Under the pieces are notes generated by a model. That model ran no database searches, was not told where the DNA came from, and was given only the letters and a program-made list of their open reading frames with translations. Shown here piece after piece: positions 8,509 through 16,997 of a DNA stretch of 64,000 bases; the first letter of the stretch is position 1, and each line of letters begins with the position of its first letter. Source of the stretch: Amycolatopsis sp. NBC_00345 (GTDB lineage: Bacteria; Actinomycetota; Actinomycetes; Mycobacteriales; Pseudonocardiaceae); contig NZ_CP107995.1 in NCBI RefSeq assembly GCF_036116635.1, positions 8,370,001 through 8,434,000 on the forward strand, read 5' to 3'. Made by a program: the position numbers and the translations under genes.

Positions 8509-9324
8509 TCAGAACCAGCGTTCCAGGACCTCGGCCACGCCGTCCTCACCGGCCGGCCCGGTCACCTCGTCCGCGACCTCCAGCACGGCCGGGTGGCCGT
8601 TCGCCATCGCGACGCCGTGGCCGGCCCATTCGAGCATCTCGACGTCGTTCGGCATGTCGCCGAAGGCGATGACCTGGTCCGCGGTCACCGAGAAGCGCTC
8701 GGCGACTTCCGCGAGCCCGGTGGCCTTCGTGACCCCGTGGGCGGACACCTCGATCAGGCCGCCGGACGAGGAGTACGTCACGTCCACCGCGTTGCCGAAG
8801 ACCGCGCGCGCCGCCTGGGCCATCTCCTCCGAGCGCATGCCGCGGTGGCTGATCAGGAGCTTGATCGCGGTGTGGCCGAGCACTTCGGCGCGCATGGTCG
8901 TGCGGCCTTCGCCGTCGCCCCACGGGTTGTGGTACTCGGGCTCGATCACGAAGTTGCGCATGTCGTGGTCGACCTCGCCGGTGCCGATGCGCTCGGCCGC
9001 CAGCCGGCAGCCGGGCAGGGCCTTCTCGAGGGCGCTCGCGAGGTCGTGCAGCAGCTCCGGGGCCAGCTCGCCGTGCACGGCGGTCACCTTGTCGGCGCCG
9101 ATGTCGAGCAGCACGGCGCCGTTCGCGCACACCGCGTAGCCGGTCAGCCCCAGCGGCCGGGCGATCGGCGCGATCCAGCGCGGCGGCCGGCCGGTGCACA
9201 GGACGAACGGCACGTCGTCGTCCTGAATCCGCCGCACCACCGCGACGGTGCGGTCGGAGACGATCTCGGTCGGGCCGAGCAGGGTGCCGTCGACGTCGGA
9301 AGCGATAAGGCGGGGTTTGTCCAC
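8509..9324 (-). CDS. HAD-superfamily hydrolase, Cof/YbjI type
   Basis: A 271-residue cytoplasmic phosphatase of the Cof-type (IIB cap) HAD group, which dephosphorylates sugar phosphates or similar small metabolites. Motif I is SDVDGTLL with Asp10 and Asp12; motif II is the TGRPP region near residue 60; motif IV is FGDMPNDVEML near residue 220, giving the metal-binding GDxxND. The GTG start at 9324 places the nucleophile at residue 10, as usual. Length fits the family. It is transcribed divergently from the luciferase-like gene. Substrate cannot be told from sequence. Confidence 0.88.
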   Translation of the reverse strand: MDKPRLIASDVDGTLLGPTEIVSDRTVAVVRRIQDDDVPFVLCTGRPPRWIAPIARPLGLTGYAVCANGAVLLDIGADKVTAVHGELAPELLHDLASALEKALPGCRLAAERIGTGEVDHDMRNFVIEPEYHNPWGDGEGRTTMRAEVLGHTAIKLLISHRGMRSEEMAQAARAVFGNAVDVTYSSSGGLIEVSAHGVTKATGLAEVAERFSVTADQVIAFGDMPNDVEMLEWAGHGVAMANGHPAVLEVADEVTGPAGEDGVAEVLERWF

Positions 9325-9402
9325 TCGGCCATTGTCCCCGAACGGGGCGCGGGCGCCGCCCGTTCGAACGAATGTCGGTGGTGGGCGCTACCGTCCACCC
9401 TC

Positions 9403-10290
9403 GTGCGAGCAGGCATCGTGATCCTTCCGGAAGATCGTTGGTGGGCGGCCGAGCCGAAATGGCGGGCCGCCGAGGAGTACGGCTTCGACCACGCGTGGAC
9501 GTACGACCACTTGGGCTGGCGGTCGCTGGTCGACGGGCCGTGGTTCTCCGCCGTGCCCACGTTGACGGCGGCGGCGATGGTGACGTCGCGCATCCGCCTC
9601 GGCACCTTCGTGGCGTCCCCGGTCGCGCGGCATCCCGTGCCGTTCGCGCGTGAGCTGATCACCCTCGACGACGTCTCAGACGGCCGTTTCGTGCTCGGCG
9701 TCGGGGCCGGCGTCGACAGCACCAACTACGACGCCCAGGTCCTCGACGCCCCCGACCTCACGCCGCGGCAGCGCGCCGACCGCTTCACCGAGTTCGTCGA
9801 ATCACTCGACGGCCTGCTGATGACCGACCGGTTCGACTTCGAGGGCGAGTACTACACCGCGAAGGCCGCGCGGAACCTGCCCGGCACGGTGCAGCGGCCG
9901 CGGCTGCCGTTTGTCGTCGCCGCGAACGGCCCGCGCACCATGACGCTCGCCGCCCGCTTCGGCGCCGGCTGGGCCACCACCGGCCGCGGCGGCACCACGC
10001 TGGACGAGTGGTGGCAGGGCATCGCCGAGCTGTGCCGCGTCTTCGACGAGCGCCTCGACGCCGCCGGCCGCGAGCGCGCGAGCATCCATCGGTACCTGAG
10101 CCTCGACGCCGCGCCGGTGTTCTCGCTGAGCAGCCTCGACGCGTTCCGCGACGCCGTGGACCGCGCCGCCGCACTGGGCTTCACCGACGTCATCGTGCAC
10201 TGGCCCCGCTCCAGCGGCCCGTACGAGGGCCGGGAGTCCGTGCTGGAGAAGGTCGTCGAGGACGTCCTGCCCACCCTCCCCGAGGCCTGA
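9403..10290 (+). CDS. LLM-class flavin-dependent oxidoreductase
   Basis: A 295-residue protein of the luciferase-like monooxygenase family (F420- or FMN-dependent TIM-barrel enzymes). Recognisable parts are the N-terminal ILPEDRWWAAEPKWRAAE with the following TYDHLGW, the SRIRLGTFV-PVARHPVPFARE strand-helix near residues 65-85, the GRFVLGVGAG motif near residue 100, and the C-terminal DVIVHWPR strand. I choose GTG at 9403; an open frame runs far upstream but only through the repeat and antisense to the HAD gene. In actinomycetes many such enzymes use F420. Substrate unknown. Confidence 0.85.
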   Translation: MRAGIVILPEDRWWAAEPKWRAAEEYGFDHAWTYDHLGWRSLVDGPWFSAVPTLTAAAMVTSRIRLGTFVASPVARHPVPFARELITLDDVSDGRFVLGVGAGVDSTNYDAQVLDAPDLTPRQRADRFTEFVESLDGLLMTDRFDFEGEYYTAKAARNLPGTVQRPRLPFVVAANGPRTMTLAARFGAGWATTGRGGTTLDEWWQGIAELCRVFDERLDAAGRERASIHRYLSLDAAPVFSLSSLDAFRDAVDRAAALGFTDVIVHWPRSSGPYEGRESVLEKVVEDVLPTLPEA

Positions 10291-10486
10291 GCCGTCTCTC
10301 GGGCTGGGCCGATCGGGTGACATTCGCGCGGCCGGGAAACCGATTTCCGGCATGAGGCGTCGAGAGTTTCGAGAAGAAGAGGGGGAGCCGGCTGGGGGCC
10401 GGCCTTCTCTCCCGGAGAACCCCGGGGGGTCGGGGGACGGGAGATCCTCGTGGTCGCAGTCGGGGAGCTGCGGCCACGAGGCTCCT

Positions 10487-10541
10487 GGACTCGAGGTCTG
10501 GGGACTCGAGGCTCTGGGGGACTTGAGGCTCTGGGGACTTG
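10487..10541. repeat. Short tandem repeat, 17-bp period
   Basis: About three copies of GGACTYGAGGCTCTGGG with small changes lie just before the stop of the minus-strand DUF6541-like gene. The rest of the 257-bp gap 10291-10547 holds only GC-rich local stem-loops such as CTCCCGGAGAACCCCGGGG; no gene is visible in it. Confidence 0.7.
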
Positions 10542-10547
10542 CCGCCG

Positions 10548-12560
10548 CTACTTGACGATCGTGTAGATCGCGGCGCCCGGGTTGCGGTAGTCGAGTTTCA
10601 GGAAGTCCAGCCCGTCGAGCCCGCGCAGGCCGGGGGCGATGGGCGTGTCCTTGCGGATCGTGCCGCTGCCGATCAGGACGTGGTGCACGTCGAGCCGGTG
10701 GACGGCGTCGCGCACGCGCGGGTCGGTGTCGTAGTCGCGGAAGTGCAGGGCCAGGTAGACGGCGTCGGGGTCGACATGGCCGCCGCCGTCGTAGTGGCCG
10801 GCGACGGGGTGGACGCCGGCGATGGCGTACATCCAGGCGGTGCCGTCCATCCGGTCGTTCAGCACCTTCTCCTGCGCCGGGATCCCCATGGCGCCCAGCC
10901 GTTCCATGGCCGTGATCTCGTTCGCGCTCACCGGCGGCGTGACCTCGCCCTCGGGGCCGTTGTAGTACAGGAACGAGACGGCCGTCGCGTTCGCCGTGCG
11001 GTAGAAGCCGCCGGTCAGCACGGCCGTCGCGACGACCACCAGCACCGCCGTGCCCACGCCGACGCGCGCCAGCACCCGTGGCCGCGACTGCGCCCAGGCG
11101 CCGCTGCCGGCCAGCCGCGCGAACCAGCGTTGCAGCTCCGCCATGCCGTGCCCGGCGAGCAGGCACAGCGGGATCGCGGCCAGCGCCATCAGCCGGTAGC
11201 GGTCGTTCCACCACGGCCGGGACAGCGAGATCACCCACGGCAGGTAGCCGTAGCAGGTCACCAGCACGAAAAACGCCGAAAGGCCGAGCGCCGAGAGCAG
11301 CACCCAGCGCATCCGGCCGAGCGTGAAGAAACTCAGCGCGCCCACCGCGAGCAGCACCGTCAGCCAGATCTGCGGACGGCTCAGCACCTGCTGGAACGTC
11401 ACGAGCAGCTTCAGCGCGAGCGGGACCGACAGGTCCGAGTTCCACGCCTGGTACGGGTACGAGCCCGCCGTGAAGCCGATCGCGCCGAGGATCTGCGGCG
11501 CCGCCAGCACACCGCTGACGAGCATCACCGGGACCATCCGCAGCACGTCGCCGCCGATCACGCGCCACGCGGGCCGCCCGTCCGGGACGCCGTCGACGGC
11601 CTTGCGCCGCAGCGACCGGTACCAGCGCTGGACGATCACCGGCAGCGCGAACAGCACGGCGCCGAACAGCGCGCTCGAGTGCGCCGCCAGCAGCCCCACC
11701 GAGGCCAGCGCCACGATCAGCCCGGTGTCGACGCCCGGCCGCACCAGGAACCGCTGCAGCGCGACCACCGCCAGCGGCGTCAGCACGATGCCCAGCGCGT
11801 ACGGCAGCAGGCCGCTCGAAACCGACTCGTACGCGCCTGTGGTGGCGCCCGCCGCGACCAGCGCCGTGCAGCCCGCGTACACCGCGCGCCCGCCCAGCTG
11901 GCGGATCAGCGCGACCATCGCCAGCGCGAAGATGCCCGCGACCGGCATCGTGATGGCGTTCAGCGTGACCGGGACGCTCGTGCCCGAGATCTCGTACACC
12001 AGCGCGCCGACCAGGTGGTAGCCGTTCGGGTAGAACGAGCCGTCCGGGTACCAGTTGATCTTGCCCATGCCCATCAGCGAGCCGTCGCCGGTGTCGGCGA
12101 TGTAGCGGATGCCGTTCGCGTGGAACACGGTGTCCCAGCGCTGGAACACCGCCGTCGTCCCGCCGCGCGCGGAGAGCACCACGGCGATCGAAAGCCCGAC
12201 CGCGACGACCACGCAGGCCGCCACCGCCCAGTGCGCCCGCCGCGTCCACCGCACCGGCGGCTCCTCAGCGCCGGGCTTCAGCCAGCCGCGGGCGATGCAC
12301 AGCCGCCGCGAGCCGTACGCGAGGCCGGCGAACAGCAGCGTGCAGGCGGCCGCCGTCAGCACGTTGTACGGCAGGCCCACGATGCCGAGCCACGGCCCGG
12401 CGAGACCGGTGACGGCGTAGCTCAGCAGCGGGGCCAGCCCGGCCAGCGCCCAGCCGCGGACGCCGGCGGCCCGGCCGATCAGGCCGCCCGGCACCGCGAG
12501 CACGGCCAGGTAGGTCAGGACCGCGCTGAAATAGCTCCAGAAGGTGTCCGGTGCAGGCAT
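10548..12560 (-). CDS. Large polytopic membrane protein, DUF6541-like (paralogue 2)
   Basis: About 670 residues, at least 12 membrane segments, and a C-terminal extracytoplasmic-looking domain. It is clearly paralogous to the protein at 2403-4331: shared RGWALAGLAPLLSYA near residue 35, AGPW-GLPYN, DTGDGSLMGMGKINWYPDGSFYPNGYH (compare STGDGSLTGMG-NWYGD), SRPWWNDRYR and NDRMDGTAWMYA. I place the start at the ATG at 12560, giving the N-terminus MPAPDTFWSYF; the frame is open much further upstream but that part is antisense to glf. It is divergent from glf with an 87-bp gap, so a link with galactan synthesis is possible. Function is not established. Confidence 0.75.
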   Translation of the reverse strand: MPAPDTFWSYFSAVLTYLAVLAVPGGLIGRAAGVRGWALAGLAPLLSYAVTGLAGPWLGIVGLPYNVLTAAACTLLFAGLAYGSRRLCIARGWLKPGAEEPPVRWTRRAHWAVAACVVVAVGLSIAVVLSARGGTTAVFQRWDTVFHANGIRYIADTGDGSLMGMGKINWYPDGSFYPNGYHLVGALVYEISGTSVPVTLNAITMPVAGIFALAMVALIRQLGGRAVYAGCTALVAAGATTGAYESVSSGLLPYALGIVLTPLAVVALQRFLVRPGVDTGLIVALASVGLLAAHSSALFGAVLFALPVIVQRWYRSLRRKAVDGVPDGRPAWRVIGGDVLRMVPVMLVSGVLAAPQILGAIGFTAGSYPYQAWNSDLSVPLALKLLVTFQQVLSRPQIWLTVLLAVGALSFFTLGRMRWVLLSALGLSAFFVLVTCYGYLPWVISLSRPWWNDRYRLMALAAIPLCLLAGHGMAELQRWFARLAGSGAWAQSRPRVLARVGVGTAVLVVVATAVLTGGFYRTANATAVSFLYYNGPEGEVTPPVSANEITAMERLGAMGIPAQEKVLNDRMDGTAWMYAIAGVHPVAGHYDGGGHVDPDAVYLALHFRDYDTDPRVRDAVHRLDVHHVLIGSGTIRKDTPIAPGLRGLDGLDFLKLDYRNPGAAIYTIVK

Positions 12561-12647
12561 GCTTCCCAGGTCTGTCGGAGGTGAACTGCCGGTGAAGGCT
12601 GAGGTCGGTGCGGGCCACGGCTCGGGGGCTGCGTACCCTGGGCGCCC

Positions 12648-13871
12648 GTGAGCGAGCACACGAACCCCGCCAAGATTACTGAAGACGACTTCGCCGGTTA
12701 CGACCTCGTCGTCGTCGGGTCCGGTTTCTTCGGGCTGACCGTCGCCGAGAGGGCCGCTGCCGAGCTCGGCAAGAAGGTCCTCGTGCTCGAGCGGCGGAGC
12801 CACCTCGGCGGAAACGCCTACTCGGAGCCGGAGCCCGAGACCGGGATCGAGGTGCACCGTTACGGTGCGCACCTGTTCCACACCTCGAACAAGCGCGTGT
12901 GGGAGTACGTCAACCGCTTCACCGAGTTCACCGGCTACCAGCACCGGGTCTTCGCCCGGGTCAAGGACCAGGTCTACTCGTTCCCGATGAACCTGGGCCT
13001 GATCAACCAGTTCTTCGGCAAGTCGCACACGCCGGACGAGGCGCGCGAGCTGATCGCCAAGCAGTCGTCCGAGTTCGAGACCGCGAGCGCGCAGAACCTC
13101 GAAGAGAAGGCGATCTCGCTGATCGGCCGCCCGCTGTACGAGGCGTTCATCCGCGGCTACACCGCGAAGCAGTGGGAGAACGACCCCAAGAACCTGGGCG
13201 AGAACATCATCACCCGCCTGCCGGTTCGCTACACGTTCGACAACCGGTACTTCAACGACACCTACGAGGGGCTGCCCGTCAACGGGTACACCGCGTGGCT
13301 CGAGAAGATGGCCGACCACGAGAACATCGAGATCCGGCTGAACGTCGACTACTTCGACGTGCGCCAGCACATCCCGGCGGGCACGCCGACCGTCTACACC
13401 GGTCCGCTGGACCGCTACTTCGACTACTCCGCGGGCCGGTTCACCTGGCGCACCGTGGACTTCGAGTCCGAGGTCGCGGAGACCGGTGACTTCCAGGGCA
13501 CCTCGGTCGTCAACTACAACGACCAGGAAGTCCCGTACACCCGCATCATCGAGTTCCGCCACTTCCACCCGGAGCGGGACTACCCGAAGGACAAGACGGT
13601 CATCTTCCGTGAGTTCTCCCGCTTCGCCGGGGAGAACGACGAGCCGTACTACCCGATCAACACGCCGGAGAACCGCGAGAAGCTCGAGGCTTACCGCGAG
13701 CTGGCCAAGACCGAGGCGCGCGAGCACAACGTGCTGTTCGGCGGCCGTCTTGGCACGTACAAGTACCTCGACATGCACATGGCGATCGGTTCGGCGCTGT
13801 CGGCGTTCGACAACAAGATCGGCCCGCACCTCACTGACGGCGCGCCGCTGGATGGGTCGATCGATGCTTGA
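12648..13871 (+). CDS. glf: UDP-galactopyranose mutase
   Basis: Converts UDP-galactopyranose to UDP-galactofuranose, the donor for the arabinogalactan galactan. The 407-residue protein has the N-terminal flavin-binding VVVGSGFFGLTVAERAA near residue 25, the ERR-HLGGNAYSE segment, HRYGAHLFHTSN, the substrate loop RGYTAKQWENDPKNL, and near the C-terminus GRLGTYKYLDMHMAIGSAL, all typical of Glf. Length is close to the mycobacterial enzyme (about 400). GTG start at 12648. It leads a run with the PAP2 phosphatase and ubiA, as in the mycobacterial wall cluster. Confidence 0.96.
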   Translation: MSEHTNPAKITEDDFAGYDLVVVGSGFFGLTVAERAAAELGKKVLVLERRSHLGGNAYSEPEPETGIEVHRYGAHLFHTSNKRVWEYVNRFTEFTGYQHRVFARVKDQVYSFPMNLGLINQFFGKSHTPDEARELIAKQSSEFETASAQNLEEKAISLIGRPLYEAFIRGYTAKQWENDPKNLGENIITRLPVRYTFDNRYFNDTYEGLPVNGYTAWLEKMADHENIEIRLNVDYFDVRQHIPAGTPTVYTGPLDRYFDYSAGRFTWRTVDFESEVAETGDFQGTSVVNYNDQEVPYTRIIEFRHFHPERDYPKDKTVIFREFSRFAGENDEPYYPINTPENREKLEAYRELAKTEAREHNVLFGGRLGTYKYLDMHMAIGSALSAFDNKIGPHLTDGAPLDGSIDA

Positions 13872-13884
13872 GACCGCTGAGACC

Positions 13885-13930
13885 CTCGTGAGTGGCGATG
13901 CCGGTTCTAACCGTCATGAACACTCACGAG
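13885..13930. repeat. Family C hairpin, degenerate copy between glf and PAP2 gene
   Basis: The right arm AACCGTCATGAACACTCACGAG is intact, while the left arm differs at four positions from its perfect complement. Intact family members are at 22874-22923 and 37619-37664. This is the only copy lying between two co-directional genes, and the only one with a decayed arm. Confidence 0.8.
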
Positions 13931-13932
13931 GC

Positions 13933-14427
13933 ATGGGTGAGGTCGCGGTCCTGTCGAAGGCCCAGGCGTTCCTGAAGAAGCCGGGCGCGGTGAAGGCTGC
14001 GCGCGGCATGTCGCACTTCGGCGAGCACGCGATCGGCTGGTTCGCGATCGGCCTGGTCGGCGCCGTTGCCGACAAGGAGCGGCGCAAGGACTGGCTGATC
14101 GCGTCGGCCGGCGTGGTGGGCGCGCACGCCGCGTCGATCGCGGTGAAACGGGTGGTCCGCCGCCCGCGCCCGGACCACCCGAGCGTCGAGGTGCTGGTGG
14201 GCACACCGAGCAAGCTGAGCTTCCCGTCGTCGCACGCGACGTCCACGACGGCGGCGGCGGTGCTCTACTCCGGATTGACCGGGCGTAACCTGGTGCCCGC
14301 CCTCGTACCGCCGATGCTGGCCTCGCGGCTGGTCCTCGGCGTCCACTACCCGACCGACGTACTGGCCGGTGCGGCCCTGGGAGGCCTCGTCGGTGGTCTG
14401 ATCCGACGGAAGCTGAAGAGACGATGA
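13933..14427 (+). CDS. PAP2-family phosphatase (Rv3807c-like, decaprenyl-phosphoribose phosphatase)
   Basis: In the arabinan pathway this type of membrane phosphatase is proposed to remove the 5-phosphate from decaprenylphosphoryl-5-phosphoribose made by UbiA. Motifs of the PAP2 family are visible: KRVVRRPRPDHP (KX6RP), FPSSHAT (PSGH-type), and SRLVLGVHYPTDV (SRX5HX3D). Several hydrophobic segments. An in-frame ATG at 13864 overlaps the glf stop, but I prefer 13933: it gives 164 residues, matching the mycobacterial protein, and leaves the family C hairpin outside the coding region. The stop overlaps the ubiA start (ATGA). Confidence 0.85.
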   Translation: MGEVAVLSKAQAFLKKPGAVKAARGMSHFGEHAIGWFAIGLVGAVADKERRKDWLIASAGVVGAHAASIAVKRVVRRPRPDHPSVEVLVGTPSKLSFPSSHATSTTAAAVLYSGLTGRNLVPALVPPMLASRLVLGVHYPTDVLAGAALGGLVGGLIRRKLKRR

Positions 14428-15461
14428 GCGAAACGACCGACGAGCGGACCCCGGACTCCGGCGAGTCCGGGACCGAGTCCGTGGCCGCCAAACCGGCCGA
14501 GACCGCCGCGGAGGCCGAGGCCGCCCCAGCCGTCCCGGCCGTGACCGAAGCCGCTGCCGACCCCGCCGCGCCGAAGAAGAGCCCGCTGGGCCTGGTCGGC
14601 GGCGTCATCAAGACGGCCCGGCCGCGGCAGTGGGTGAAGAACGTCCTGGTCTTCGCGGCCCCGTTCTTCGCCTTCTCCAAGGCGACCAACCGCACCGAGC
14701 TGGTCATCGACGCGCTGATCGCGTTCGTGGCCTTCTCGCTCACGGCCTCGTCGGTCTACCTCATCAACGACGCTGTCGACGTCGAGGCCGACCGCGCCCA
14801 CCCGACCAAGCGCAACCGGCCCATCGCGGCCGGGATCGTGCCGGTGCCGGTGGCCTACGGCGCGGCGGTGGTGTTCCTCCTGGCCGGCCTGGCCGTGTCG
14901 TTCGCGGCGAGCTGGCAGCTGGCCGTGGTGCTGGCGGTGTACGAGGCCGTGCAGATCGCCTACTGCTTCGGGCTCAAGCACCAGCCGGTGGTGGACCTCG
15001 CGATCGTCGGCTCGGGCTTCCTGATGCGCTCGATCGCCGGTGGTGTGGCGGGCGGCATCGCGATGTCGCAGTGGTTCCTGCTGGTCACCGCGTTCGGCTC
15101 GCTGTTCATGGTGGCGGGCAAGCGGTACGCGGAGATCATGCTGTTCGAGCGGACGGGCGCGAAGATCCGCTCGTCGCTGAAGAAGTACTCGGCGAGCTAC
15201 CTGCGCTTCGTCTGGGCCACCTCGGCGGCGATCCTGATCATGTCGTACTGCATGTGGGCGTTCGAGATCCGCCAGGTCGAGCACGACTCGGTGTGGGCGG
15301 TCGTCTCGATGGTCCCGTTCGTGGTCTCCGTGCTGCGCTACGCCGTCGACGTCGACGGCGGCAAGGCGGGCGAGCCGGAAGAGATCGCCCTGAACGACCG
15401 AGTCCTCCAGGTCCTCGGCGCGACTTGGGTCGTGACCCTGTTCCTGTCGTTCTACCTGTGA
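14424..15461 (+). CDS. ubiA: Decaprenyl-phosphate phosphoribosyltransferase (UbiA family)
   Basis: Transfers phosphoribose from PRPP to decaprenyl phosphate, the committed step toward the arabinose donor DPA. The 345-residue protein has about nine membrane segments after a 50-residue Ala/Glu/Pro-rich N-terminal extension that the mycobacterial protein (about 300 residues) lacks. The prenyltransferase metal motif NDAVDVEAD is at residues 115-123, followed by HPTKRNRPIAAG. The ATG overlaps the phosphatase stop, so the two steps are translationally coupled. Works with dprE1/dprE2 further along the window. Confidence 0.93.
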   Translation: MSETTDERTPDSGESGTESVAAKPAETAAEAEAAPAVPAVTEAAADPAAPKKSPLGLVGGVIKTARPRQWVKNVLVFAAPFFAFSKATNRTELVIDALIAFVAFSLTASSVYLINDAVDVEADRAHPTKRNRPIAAGIVPVPVAYGAAVVFLLAGLAVSFAASWQLAVVLAVYEAVQIAYCFGLKHQPVVDLAIVGSGFLMRSIAGGVAGGIAMSQWFLLVTAFGSLFMVAGKRYAEIMLFERTGAKIRSSLKKYSASYLRFVWATSAAILIMSYCMWAFEIRQVEHDSVWAVVSMVPFVVSVLRYAVDVDGGKAGEPEEIALNDRVLQVLGATWVVTLFLSFYL

Positions 15462-15578
15462 AAAGCGCGCGGATTTAAACAGCTGGCCTTCAGGCGCAGC
15501 ACAGACTCGACGGTCATCCTCGGAGGTGGGGGCGGGCAGCACGCCCGTTCCCATCTCAGCCCTCTGAGGAGCCCGAAG

Positions 15579-16370
15579 ATGACCGACCAGGATCCCCACC
15601 CCGCCGCGTCACCCGATGACGGCCGACCGGCCCCTGGCGACCAGCCGACCACCCCGAACCCGATCGAGCCGCCCAACGCGGCGGCTGACCAGCCGGGTCC
15701 TGCGGAGCAGACCACCGAGCAGACCACGGAGCTGGGCGCGGCCGGATTGCCGGCCGCGGGTGAACAGCCGCAGGTTACGGCCCAGAACCAGCAGCAAGGC
15801 GCGGTACCTTCGTCGGCTGGCGCGGGTGCAGTGCCGCCGGGCGCGGTGCCTCCGCAAGGTCAGGCTGCTCCGGGCGCGGTGCCGCCACAAGGCCAAGCTG
15901 ACGCGGGTGCAGTACCTCCGCAGGGCCAGGCCGGAGCGGGCGCGGTGCCTCCGCAGGGTCAAGCTGGAGCGGGCGCGGTGCCGCCGTACGGCCAGCAGCC
16001 GCCACCGGGAGCCGTGCCGTGGGGCGCGGCGCAACCGGCGGGCGCTCGGCAGCCAGGCGGTTTCCGCCGGTTCGCCAGCCACCGGGCGACGCAACTGGTC
16101 GCGGTGGGCATCCTCGGCTTGGTGATCGGCGGCGGCGTCGTGGGCGGCGTCATGGCCGCCACCGACCACAACACGAGGCCAGGCATGTCCCGCCTCCGCG
16201 ACGGCGGCCCCGGCGGCTACCACCGCGGCGGCCAGGGCTTCGGCGGCCAGGGCCCGAACGGCCAAGGTTTCGGCGGCCAAGGCCAGAACGGCCAGAACAC
16301 CCCGAACAGCCAGAACGGCACCACCGGCTTCGGCACCGACGACAACACCGGCACCGGCGACGGCATCTGA
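15579..16370 (+). CDS. Low-complexity Pro/Gln/Gly-rich single-pass membrane protein
   Basis: A 263-residue protein of unknown function. Residues 1-165 are acidic then Pro/Gln/Ala-rich, with five tandem units of the type GAVPPQGQA around residues 85-145. One membrane segment (QLVAVGILGLVIGGGVVGGVMA, about residues 172-192) is preceded by an Arg-rich stretch, so the long N-terminal part is cytoplasmic and the C-terminal GGQGFGGQGPNGQ-rich tail is outside. GAGGAG lies nine bases before the ATG. The last codons (NTGTGDGI and stop) are the first unit of the minisatellite that follows. Confidence 0.75.
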   Translation: MTDQDPHPAASPDDGRPAPGDQPTTPNPIEPPNAAADQPGPAEQTTEQTTELGAAGLPAAGEQPQVTAQNQQQGAVPSSAGAGAVPPGAVPPQGQAAPGAVPPQGQADAGAVPPQGQAGAGAVPPQGQAGAGAVPPYGQQPPPGAVPWGAAQPAGARQPGGFRRFASHRATQLVAVGILGLVIGGGVVGGVMAATDHNTRPGMSRLRDGGPGGYHRGGQGFGGQGPNGQGFGGQGQNGQNTPNSQNGTTGFGTDDNTGTGDGI

Positions 16371-16950
16371 CCGGCCCGAACACCGGCACCGGCGATCGCA
16401 TCTGACCGGCCTGGACTCCAGCACCGGCGGTCGCATCTGACCAGCGCCAGTGCCAGCACCTGGGCACCGGCTTTCGTTCGACCAGCACCAGCACCTCGAC
16501 ACCGGCTTTTATCTGACCAGCGCCAGTACCTGGGTACCGGTGCTGGTCTGACCAGGACCGGCATCGGGACTTGGGGCACCGGCGATCGCACCAGTGCCAG
16601 CGCCAGGGCACCGGCTCTCATCTGACCAGAATCAGGACCAGGACCAGGACCAGCATCGGTACCTGGCGCACCGGTGATCGCGCCAGCGCCCGCACCAGGC
16701 ACCGGCTCTCATCTGACCGGGACCAGCATCAGCACCTGGCGCACAGGTGATCGTGCTAGCGCCAGCACCCGGGCACCGGCACTTACTCGACCAGGACCGG
16801 CATCGGCACCTGAGGCACCGGCGATCGCACCAAGGCCAGCACCAAGGCACTGGCGCTTACCTGACCTGGCCTGACCTGACCTGACCTGACCGGCATCGGC
16901 ACCGGGGCACCGGGGTGCCAGGGCGCGGCAATCGCACCAGTGCCGGCGGC
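16344..16950. repeat. Degenerate minisatellite grown from the 3' end of a gene
   Basis: About 14 units of roughly 35-40 bp with the pattern CCAGCRCCAGCACC..GGCACCGGC..TCGCATCTGA. The first unit is the actual end of the preceding gene including its TGA (ACCGGCACCGGCGACGGCATCTGA); the second, 16379-16404, differs at only one position, and later units drift. At 16861-16892 the sequence becomes a short run of the pentamer CTGAC. No credible coding frame is seen. The array fills the whole convergent gap to the EspG-like gene. Confidence 0.85.
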
Positions 16951-16997
16951 GGTGGCCAACCGAGGTGCGGCCGCGGACTCGGCGGCGGCGCGTCCCG

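Noticed and set aside
16371..16997. Open frames on the minus strand through the minisatellite with Gly/Pro/Ala-rich products
   Set aside because: All three frames stay open only because the repeat unit lacks stops on that strand; products are pure repeat and no start signal is seen.
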